Assembly (NCBI GenBank): GCA_030589715.1
Contig: JAUUVE010000116.1
Location: 1-6,648 of the forward strand
Direction: 5' to 3'
Source: Desulfobacteraceae bacterium
Lineage (GTDB): Bacteria > Desulfobacterota > DSM-4660 > Desulfatiglandales > Desulfatiglandaceae
DNA: 6,648 bases
Of this stretch, positions 1 to 5,451 are shown piece after piece (positions within the stretch are counted from its first letter, which is position 1; each line of letters begins with the position of its first letter). The translations under genes were made by a program, and so were the position numbers. The notes below the pieces were generated by a model. That model did not search any database and was not told the origin of the DNA. It saw only the letters and a program-made list of their open reading frames with translations.

Positions 1-1227
1 CCCCAACTCCTTACACGTAAGATTGTACTCTGGGGCCGTTCCCACGGTGTCTATGTGCTCAAAGATGTCATATTTCTGTTTGACATCAATCAGGTTCTTG
101 CCTCGCACGATAAACCAGTTTTGAATTGCCCGTCTATCGCATGGTCTCCAGTATGCCTCCCCTTTACCATAATCAAACTCGTGACCGGACAACACCTTGG
201 CCATTTTGGCCGGATCGAGTGACTTTACCTTGTTTGCCGCCCACGCGAACTCGTTCAGGCCGGTATAGGTGGTCATGGTGTAGGAGTCAGGTGGATATCC
301 GTATTCATCCCATGCCGCCTTGACAAATTTCTTTGTGATGGGATCATCGCGAGTCCACAAGAAATCAATGCCGCCGTACATCCCCTGAAACTCCTTAACG
401 CACCCCAGTCCGATGGGCAGGGCCGTCCATGAGGAAAACACCTTCATCTCCTTATTCAAACCGAGCTCATGAATCTGTTTGATGGCGGCGAGCGTCATTC
501 CACCGGGAACGCAAATAACAAAGCCATCAGGCTTGAGGGCCCTCGCCTTGGTCAGGTAGGTAGAATAGTCGAATGATCCACCCAAGGGAGCAGCATCCAT
601 ACCGATGACCTCTCCGCCGAATTTCTTTGCACCGGCGATAACCCCGTCACGGTTCCCATGGCCCCATGCATAGTCGGCGTACAGGATATAGAGTGTTTTC
701 GCCCCCATCTTCGTGATGATGTACTGGGCAGCTGCAAAGCCCACCGTGTAAGTCACACTCACAACCGTGTAGCTGTATGGACCGGGAACGCCCTTTTCAT
801 GGAACTTCTCCACCGTCTGACAGGAGGACATGTACGGTATATTGGCCTTTTTCAATACCTGGTTTGCGGCGAATGTGATACCCCCGCTCAAGGTTCCCAC
901 GTGCCAGTCGATCTTCTCTTTTGTGACCAGGTTCTGCAGTCTTCTTGTGGCAATGGTGGCATTCAGCTCAGAGTCCCGTATAAAGAGCTTGATTGGCCTG
1001 CCGAGGACGCCTCCCTTCGCGTTTATCTGTTTTGCCGCCAGCTTAATACCGTCTTTTTGGGCCGATGCGATCCGCGCAAAAGGTCCGGTTAAAGGGATGA
1101 CGCAGCCAACCTTGACGGGGTCTTTTGCAGAGGCCTGAGGTGGATAAAGAAATCCTCCAACCCCTCCGATTAACATTGTGATGATGATAGGCACCAGAAA
1201 GATCCAGATCACATTTCTTTTCTTCAT
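1..1227 (-). CDS. HAAT-family ABC transporter periplasmic substrate-binding protein (LivK-like), 3' end cut by window edge
   Basis: This is the solute receptor of the adjacent LIV-type importer; it would bind its ligand in the periplasm and deliver it to the LivH/LivM-like permeases. The frame is open for 409 codons from the ATG to the left edge with no stop, so only a short C-terminal tail is probably missing (family members are often about 400-430 residues). Residues 1-34 look like a Sec signal peptide: MKKR, a hydrophobic stretch at about 7-27, then an ASA site before Lys35. There is no lipobox cysteine. The mature part starts with VKVGCVIPLTGPFA (38-51), followed by GGVLGRPIKL (72-81), YADYAWG (183-189), DYSTYLTKARALKPDG (220-235) and WRPCDRRAIQNWF (360-372), the typical two-lobed Peripla_BP_6 layout. 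The start is fixed by AGGAGG eight bases upstream. Ligand specificity cannot be read from the sequence; amino acids, amides, short carboxylates and aromatic acids are all possible in this family. Confidence 0.93.
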   Translation of the reverse strand, partial: MKKRNVIWIFLVPIIITMLIGGVGGFLYPPQASAKDPVKVGCVIPLTGPFARIASAQKDGIKLAAKQINAKGGVLGRPIKLFIRDSELNATIATRRLQNLVTKEKIDWHVGTLSGGITFAANQVLKKANIPYMSSCQTVEKFHEKGVPGPYSYTVVSVTYTVGFAAAQYIITKMGAKTLYILYADYAWGHGNRDGVIAGAKKFGGEVIGMDAAPLGGSFDYSTYLTKARALKPDGFVICVPGGMTLAAIKQIHELGLNKEMKVFSSWTALPIGLGCVKEFQGMYGGIDFLWTRDDPITKKFVKAAWDEYGYPPDSYTMTTYTGLNEFAWAANKVKSLDPAKMAKVLSGHEFDYGKGEAYWRPCDRRAIQNWFIVRGKNLIDVKQKYDIFEHIDTVGTAPEYNLTCKELG

Positions 1228-1235
1228 CTCAATAA

Positions 1236-1241
1236 CCTCCT
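1236..1241 (-). promoter_or_regulatory. Strong Shine-Dalgarno site of the substrate-binding protein gene
   Basis: A full AGGAGG lies eight bases before the ATG. It is the best ribosome binding site in the transporter operon, which fits high expression of the binding protein relative to the membrane parts. Confidence 0.85.
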
Positions 1242-1258
1242 AATGAAAAGGTTTTCGG

Positions 1259-1282
1259 TTTGGATGCATTGCATCTTCCAAA
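1259..1282 (-). promoter_or_regulatory. Intergenic hairpin / possible sigma-54 type promoter before the binding-protein gene
   Basis: The bases TTTGG at 1259-1263 and CCAAA at 1278-1282 flank a perfect 6+6 dyad (GATGCA at 1263-1268, TGCATC at 1270-1275). Together they can form a stem with a small bulge in the mRNA leader. The same bases read on the minus strand as TTTGGAAGATGCAATGCA, that is GG, ten bases, GC, which is the spacing of a sigma-54 -24/-12 promoter. A start would then fall near 1254, about 26 bases before the ATG. The match outside the GG and GC is only partial. An RNA hairpin at a processed 5' end is the alternative, and the two explanations cannot be separated by eye. Confidence 0.3.
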
Positions 1283-1384
1283 AAAGTACTCTTTTATCCC
1301 CCCTTTCTCTTATGATTTTTGAATGCAGAAACCCGGGTCTGATGTCCGCTTGATATCCTGATGTGACCAGCTATTTCCCGTAGT

Positions 1385-2068
1385 TTACACCATCAGGTAC
1401 TTTTCAACTGCCTTGCTTTCTTCCATCTCCTGGGGAGTTCCCACAAACGCAACAGCCCCATTTACGATTATGTAGATCCTCTTTGCGAGATCCACTGTTA
1501 ACTGGAGATTCTGTTCCACAAGCAAGATCGGTATCTCCTTTGCCAGCTCGGATAAGATCTCCTTCAACTCCTCCCTGATCACCGGCGCTAACCCCTCGGA
1601 GGGTTCGTCCAACATCATCAGATCCGACCCGGCTGTCACCGCCCTGGCAATGGCCAGCATCTGCTGCTCCCCTCCGCTCAGGCTGCCTCCCTCCTGATCA
1701 AGAAGATCCATCAACATGGGAAAATATTCCAGGGCCTTCTCTCTCTGCGGTTTTTTGGAGGCAACTTCCGCCATCCTGAGGTTGTCAAGAACGGTCAGGG
1801 TCGAAAATATATCCCTGTCCTCCGGAACATACCCTATGCCCCTTTTTGCTATCTTGTCTGTCCGTTTCCTTGTAATTTCCTGGCCCTTGAATCTTACATG
1901 ACCTGATGTGGGTGAGACAAGATTCATTATGGTCTTTAGGATTGTCGATTTTCCGACGCCATTTCGGCCCAGTATGCAGACAACCTCATCTTCCTTTATT
2001 TCCAATGACACGCCAAAGAGAACAGCCCCCGCGCCATAGGATGCGTGTATATCTTCTACCTCTAACAC
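1385..2068 (-). CDS. livF: LivF-like ATP-binding protein of a branched-chain amino acid type ABC transporter
   Basis: One of the two cytoplasmic ATPase subunits that drive the importer. The 227 residues are slightly short but usual for LivF. Visible motifs in order are Walker A GRNGVGKS (34-41), a VPEDR segment (81-85) where Glu stands at the Q-loop position as is typical of LivF, signature LSGGE (130-134), Walker B MMLDEP with Asp154-Glu155, and VEQN with Gln186 in place of the switch histidine, which is also a LivF habit. The start codon is GTG, directly next to the livG stop (TAA then GTG, no bases between). Its Shine-Dalgarno GGAGG lies inside the last livG codons eight bases upstream, so translation of the two is probably coupled. 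The stop is TAA, followed by 157 bases before the binding-protein gene. Confidence 0.95.
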   Translation of the reverse strand: MLEVEDIHASYGAGAVLFGVSLEIKEDEVVCILGRNGVGKSTILKTIMNLVSPTSGHVRFKGQEITRKRTDKIAKRGIGYVPEDRDIFSTLTVLDNLRMAEVASKKPQREKALEYFPMLMDLLDQEGGSLSGGEQQMLAIARAVTAGSDLMMLDEPSEGLAPVIREELKEILSELAKEIPILLVEQNLQLTVDLAKRIYIIVNGAVAFVGTPQEMEESKAVEKYLMV

Positions 2069-2821
2069 TTAGATTTCCTCCCTCAAATAGACTTTCTGAA
2101 CAAAATCATCTGCCCTTACCTCTTCGGGCGTTCCCTCGGCGATAAGCTCTCCCTGGTGCATCACCGAAACCCGTTCGGACAGGTCCATCACCACGTCCAT
2201 CTTGTGCTCCACAATGAGTATGGTGTATTTCTCCGATATCTTTCTGACATATTCAATCTGCTGTTTGGTCTCACCCGCCGACAACCCGGCAAAGGTCTCA
2301 TCCAAGAGCAGGAGCTTGGGGTTTAGTGTAAGGACCATGCCTATCTCCAGCCGCTGCTTAAGCCCATGAGACAGAGTATCGGCCATTACATCCCTTTGAT
2401 CGGCCAGACCGATCTCTTCCAGAATGTTGTTGGCGATTTCTTCGGATTTTCTGTCTTTGGACAAAAACATGAATGTCATGAGCCTGCTCATCTGAAAGGG
2501 GACATTCAGCCTCTGGGCCGCTATCATAATGTTATCAAAAACGGACAACTCGGGAAAGATATTTGTAATCTGAAAGGTCCGCCCCATTCCTTTCATTACC
2601 CTGTCATGGGTCGGCAATTCCGTGATATCTTCCCCTTGATAAAATACCCGGCCTTCCGTGGGGGGGTAGTGGCCCGACAGTAGATTAAAAAAGGTGGTTT
2701 TTCCGGCCCCGTTCGGACCGATAACCGATGCCAGCATCCCTTCCTCCAGCTCAAAATTGACCCTGTTAACTGCCTTCAGACCACCAAATGCTATGGTCGC
2801 ATTCTCTGTCTTTATCATCAT
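2069..2821 (-). CDS. livG: LivG-like ATP-binding protein of a branched-chain amino acid type ABC transporter
   Basis: The second ATPase subunit, expected to pair with LivF under the two permeases. The 250 residues match the family's usual length of about 255. Motifs: Walker A GPNGAGKTT (35-43), Q-loop Gln84 in RTFQ, a LivG-style signature LSHGLKQ (150-156), Walker B LLLLDE ending at Asp174-Glu175, and the switch histidine His206 in VEHKMD. The residue after the catalytic Glu is Thr176 (DETFAGL) where most LivG proteins have Pro. The ORF opens with two adjacent ATG codons. I take the first, since GGAG lies 11 bases upstream, but the second would lose only one residue. An 86-base spacer separates it from livH; its one weak dyad is CCAAT/ATTGG at 2883-2894. 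It abuts livF. Confidence 0.95.
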   Translation of the reverse strand: MMIKTENATIAFGGLKAVNRVNFELEEGMLASVIGPNGAGKTTFFNLLSGHYPPTEGRVFYQGEDITELPTHDRVMKGMGRTFQITNIFPELSVFDNIMIAAQRLNVPFQMSRLMTFMFLSKDRKSEEIANNILEEIGLADQRDVMADTLSHGLKQRLEIGMVLTLNPKLLLLDETFAGLSAGETKQQIEYVRKISEKYTILIVEHKMDVVMDLSERVSVMHQGELIAEGTPEEVRADDFVQKVYLREEI

Positions 2822-2907
2822 GATTCTAAGTTCTCCTGCACCAGGTTGAGACGTGTACGGATTGTACCCGATTGCCCTTTATCCAATAAATTGGGTATTA
2901 TTGTTGT

Positions 2908-3780
2908 TTATATTTTGCTCCCGAACAGACCCTGAGGTCGCGTCAAAAGGAAAACGGCCATAAAAACATACACGGCGACCTGTGACATCTCCGGGTACCA
3001 CAGGGTGGTCAATGCCATGATCTCTCCAACGATGATGCCGGCAACGATCGCTCCCCTGAAACTGCCCAGTCCGCCGATCACCACCCCCACAAAAGATTCA
3101 ATCAGGATCTGAAGCCCCATCTCGGGAAAGACGGCTATAAACGGTGCAGCCAGCGCGCCAGCAAGACCGGCCAGGGCAACCCCAATACCAAAGACAAGGG
3201 TAAATACGGCTGATACATTGATCCCCAGGGCCTTTACCATGTCACGTTTATCAACGGCTGCCCGTACGGTCATTCCTACGGAGGTCTTCTTCAACAAGAG
3301 CCATACCAGAATGGCCAACCCTATGCAGACGGAAACTACAAAAATACGATACACCGAGAAGTGCGAGAATCCCAGGTACACGGACCCGCTCAGGGCGTCC
3401 GGTGGGGAGAAGGGCCTGTAGGCAACGCCCCAGACGAGCCGAATAACTTGGACGATCCCCAGCATCACCCCGAAGTTAAGAAGGAGGGAAAAGACCGGGT
3501 TTTTTCCATATAAAGGGCGAAGAAACACAAATTCCACGAAAAACCCTATGATCATTAGGGCCGGCGGGACCACTATCAAGGCAATCCAAAAATTGTCGAC
3601 AAACCCCATTACTGTTAGTGCCACATAGGCCCCGATCGTATAATAGGCCCCGTGGGCAAAGTTGATTATATCCATCAAGCCGAAGATGATGGACAAACCC
3701 ATGGCGATCAGTGCCAAGATCATACCGAACACAAAACCGTTCATCAGTTGTCCAAACAATAGAATTAAAAAGTCTGTCAT
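2908..3780 (-). CDS. livH: LivH-like permease of a branched-chain amino acid type ABC transporter
   Basis: An inner-membrane permease forming half of the transport channel. The chosen ATG gives 290 residues, the usual LivH length, starting MTDFLILLFGQLMNGFVFGM. It is preceded by GAGGAGA five bases upstream and follows the livM stop by 13 bases. A longer reading to 3921 is open but would lie inside livM and adds non-homologous sequence. The protein is strongly hydrophobic with about eight membrane segments. Family landmarks: NFAHGAYYTIGAYVA (40-54), the cytoplasmic coupling segment TSVGMTVRAAVDKRDMVKAL (166-185) that should contact the ATPases, VGVVIGGLGSFRGAIVAG (231-248), and the closing RPQGLFG (281-287). 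The nearly complete match of these landmarks makes the assignment secure; the substrate is not determined. Confidence 0.95.
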   Translation of the reverse strand: MTDFLILLFGQLMNGFVFGMILALIAMGLSIIFGLMDIINFAHGAYYTIGAYVALTVMGFVDNFWIALIVVPPALMIIGFFVEFVFLRPLYGKNPVFSLLLNFGVMLGIVQVIRLVWGVAYRPFSPPDALSGSVYLGFSHFSVYRIFVVSVCIGLAILVWLLLKKTSVGMTVRAAVDKRDMVKALGINVSAVFTLVFGIGVALAGLAGALAAPFIAVFPEMGLQILIESFVGVVIGGLGSFRGAIVAGIIVGEIMALTTLWYPEMSQVAVYVFMAVFLLTRPQGLFGSKI

Positions 3781-3793
3781 CTGTATCTCCTCA

Positions 3794-4795
3794 TCACCTG
3801 GAAACCCGCAGAGCGCTAGTTGAAATCTTATCCCAGACTCCCTTTGGCAAAAATAACACCGAAGCGATGACGATAGCTGCAATAAACCCCATCCACTCCT
3901 CGGTATAGGCAGCAATTGCATCCTTGAAGCCCCAGAAGATCATTGATCCCACGAGGGGACCCCATATGGTCCTCATCCCGCCTATCAGGCACATTATGAC
4001 GATCTCTCCGCTCAGGAGCCAGTGGAACGAATCAAGGCCCACGTAGTTCATGCGAATGGTATAGAGGGAGCCTGCCACTCCCCCAAATAACCCCGACAGG
4101 GCAAAGCATATCAACTTGAATTTAAATGGATCGTAGCCCAGAAAGGAGACCCGCAGTTCATTTTCCCGAATGCCGTGGATCACCCTGCCAAAGGGCGAAT
4201 GGACGATCCTTTTTATGAGGAAACCGCAAATGAGAAAAACCACCATGACGAAAAAATAAAGGCTGAAAGGTGAATCCAGAGAGATAGAGAAGAGGCCGGG
4301 GATCTCCAGGGGGGGCGTTGGGATGGCCAAGAGCCCGTCCGACCCGCCGGTAATCTCTCTGAGCGGTGACCACACAAGAAAATAAAACATCTGGCAGAAG
4401 GCCAGGGTCGTCAATGCAAGATAGGCGGGATTTGAACCCCGGGCGAATTTCTTGAGGCAAACATAGCCGATTAAAACCGCGATCAGCGTGGCAGCTGCCG
4501 CCCCGAAAAACAAGACGGTCAGGCCTTCATACCAATTGAGGAGAATCAGACCTGTCGTATAGGCACCAAACCCAAAGAACATGGCATGGCCAAAGGATAT
4601 GAGGCCCATATGGCCAAAAATGAAATTGAAGCCCATGGCAAGAATGCCAAAGATAAGGATATCTATTGAAAGGTATATTGAGGGATTGACATAGGGCATG
4701 GCAATAAGGACTATTGTCAAAAAGCACATGGGAAACAATGGGTGTCGTATGGTCCTTCCGAATATTCCTTGCTCTCTATTGTTATCTACAGGCAT
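3794..4795 (-). CDS. livM: LivM-like permease of a branched-chain amino acid type ABC transporter
   Basis: The partner permease of LivH and the first gene of the transporter operon. It has 333 residues with a short hydrophilic N-terminus and many hydrophobic segments from about residue 19. Family landmarks: GHMGLISFGHAMFFGFGAYT (61-80), TGGSDGL (149-155), the coupling segment SPFGRVIHGIRENELRVSFL (200-219), and GEIVIMCLIGGMRTIWGPLVG (243-263, read in two parts), ending near FLPKGVW. A GGGAGGA ribosome binding site lies upstream but 12 bases from the ATG, rather far, and no better in-frame start is visible. LivM normally follows LivH in Enterobacteria, so this M-H-G-F-K order is a rearrangement relative to E. 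coli. It is not odd in itself among distant bacteria. Confidence 0.94.
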   Translation of the reverse strand: MPVDNNREQGIFGRTIRHPLFPMCFLTIVLIAMPYVNPSIYLSIDILIFGILAMGFNFIFGHMGLISFGHAMFFGFGAYTTGLILLNWYEGLTVLFFGAAAATLIAVLIGYVCLKKFARGSNPAYLALTTLAFCQMFYFLVWSPLREITGGSDGLLAIPTPPLEIPGLFSISLDSPFSLYFFVMVVFLICGFLIKRIVHSPFGRVIHGIRENELRVSFLGYDPFKFKLICFALSGLFGGVAGSLYTIRMNYVGLDSFHWLLSGEIVIMCLIGGMRTIWGPLVGSMIFWGFKDAIAAYTEEWMGFIAAIVIASVLFLPKGVWDKISTSALRVSR

Positions 4796-4835
4796 AATTA
4801 CTATTCATCCTCCCGGATCGCGCCTTTTTCAAAGC

Positions 4836-4849
4836 ATTTATCAATAAAT
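4836..4849. promoter_or_regulatory. Short AT-rich palindrome in the livM leader
   Basis: ATTTAT and ATAAAT flank a two-base centre, a perfect 6+6 dyad about 40 bases before livM and downstream of the candidate promoter. It could be an operator half-site pair for a dimeric repressor. In AT-rich DNA such a dyad can also arise by chance. Confidence 0.2.
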
Positions 4850-4910
4850 ACCAACTACCACGGCTTGAAACATGAACTCTGTACGATCAGCCGCTGTTTA
4901 TCATGTCCAT

Positions 4911-4939
4911 TTTCTACTTTTTGAACACCTAGAAGTCAA
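4911..4939 (-). promoter_or_regulatory. Candidate sigma-70 type promoter of the transporter operon
   Basis: On the minus strand TTGACT (4939-4934) and TAGAAA (4916-4911) are separated by exactly 17 bases. The -35 matches five of six consensus bases and the -10 four of six. A start near 4904 would give an approximately 110-base leader before livM. The -35 lies in a tandem TTGACTTGACT, so an overlapping alternative exists but has a poorer -10. Confidence 0.4.
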
Positions 4940-5049
4940 GTCAATGACCTATTTCTTTCACTTTATTTTCATAATAAGATTGACGGTCTCGTAAAAAGTC
5001 GAAAACCTCACCATATGGGTAATGTTCCGCATGTCTAACTTACTAAGAT

Positions 5050-5083
5050 AATTCGCAATTCCTAAATTCCTGAATTCGCAATT
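5050..5083. repeat. Pair of 11-base direct repeats inside the MITE-like element
   Basis: AATTCGCAATT occurs at 5050-5060 and again at 5073-5083, a period of 23 bases, with a related AAATTCC/GAATTC stretch between. Two copies only, so this is not an array. It may be internal structure of the element or a pair of protein sites two helical turns apart. Confidence 0.4.
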
Positions 5084-5108
5084 GCCCGTAAAAAGGACTT
5101 TTTAGGGC
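5084..5108. repeat. Near-perfect hairpin at the right end of the MITE-like element
   Basis: GCCC, an unpaired G, TAAAAAG, then GA, then CTTTTTAGGGC can fold into an 11-base-pair stem with one bulge; the innermost pairs must open to form the loop. It shares its core with the element's right inverted repeat. It lies about 70 bases past the end of the MoaD-like gene and could stop transcription, but no clear T tract follows on either strand. Confidence 0.4.
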
Positions 5109-5169
5109 GCATCAAGATTGACCTTGCAAAAACCCGATGAAATTGCCAAGCGCCAAGAAACTATGATTT

Positions 5170-5185
5170 GGCTGAGGGCTCAGCC
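5170..5185 (-). terminator. Hairpin spanning the stop codon of the MoaD-like gene, weak terminator candidate
   Basis: GGCTGA and TCAGCC form a six-pair stem with a four-base loop. In the mRNA the 5' arm is the last glycine codon plus the TGA stop itself. Only a short, interrupted T run follows on the minus strand, so efficient intrinsic termination is doubtful; a role in mRNA 3' end protection is possible. Confidence 0.35.
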
Positions 5186-5425
5186 TCCAAAATAGGGGTG
5201 GACCCACCTGATATCGTCTCCCTCCTTAATCACCAGCGACTCGTATTCGTGGGGCTTTACGACCCGACCATTTAAGACGAAGATGATGTTATCTTTGCCC
5301 GTCTTCTCTATAATGGTCTTGATCATGGGTTCGTCCTTTTTGGCCTCCCGGATGAGATTGACCACCTGAATGAACCGGGTCCCCTCCTGGAACTCTCGCT
5401 CTTTGCAATTGATGGACGCTTTCAT
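5180..5425 (-). CDS. MoaD/ThiS-like ubiquitin-fold sulfur-carrier protein
   Basis: A small protein of 81 residues, the usual size of the MoaD/ThiS family, ending HPYFGG. The C-terminal Gly80-Gly81 is the tail that family members have adenylated by a MoeB/ThiF-type enzyme and converted to a thiocarboxylate that donates sulfur. Other family-like features are FVLNGRVV (49-56, the region usually written LNG-x-VV) and EGDDIRWVHP (68-77) just before the tail. The ATG is preceded by AGGGG about six bases upstream and starts 26 bases after the AOR stop, so the two genes are very likely co-transcribed. MoaD-like genes are commonly found beside AOR genes, where they are thought to serve the synthesis of the tungsto- or molybdopterin cofactor. 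ThiS (thiamine) is the alternative, less likely here because no thiamine gene is near. Confidence 0.8.
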   Translation of the reverse strand: MKASINCKEREFQEGTRFIQVVNLIREAKKDEPMIKTIIEKTGKDNIIFVLNGRVVKPHEYESLVIKEGDDIRWVHPYFGG

Positions 5426-5451
5426 CTGAGACCCCTGGCCTCTCCACGTTG

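Larger units (their letters stand above)
4976..5122. mobile_element. MITE-like non-coding element with terminal inverted repeats
   Basis: Imperfect inverted repeats bound this stretch. The left end at 4980-5000 begins TTGACGG and ends TAAAAAGTC; the right end at 5096-5115 is its approximate complement, with the 9-base core GACTTTTTA exact and TTGA at the outer tip on both sides. The 9-base sequence AAGATTGAC is also present directly at 4976-4984 and 5114-5122, overlapping the tips. It could be a target duplication or part of the ends. No protein is encoded. Ends with a TAAAAAGTC core resemble dispersed repeats I recall from Desulfobacterota genomes; I have not been able to verify this. Confidence 0.45.

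Noticed and set aside
658..1138. Two overlapping plus-strand open frames (144 and 102 codons)
   Set aside because: Antisense to the substrate-binding protein, which has a signal peptide and continuous family-like sequence; the antisense products look random.
3781..3921. N-terminal extension of LivH to an upstream ATG
   Set aside because: It would overlap livM by over 120 bases and adds 47 residues unlike LivH. The ATG at 3780 has a good ribosome binding site and gives the normal N-terminus.
4742..4924. A 60-codon plus-strand frame in the gap before livM
   Set aside because: No ribosome binding site or recognisable features, and it overlaps the livM start and the promoter region in antisense.
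5050..5083. Two direct repeats as a possible CRISPR remnant
   Set aside because: Only two 11-base copies with a 12-base gap, no leader and no cas genes; the repeat is too short for CRISPR.
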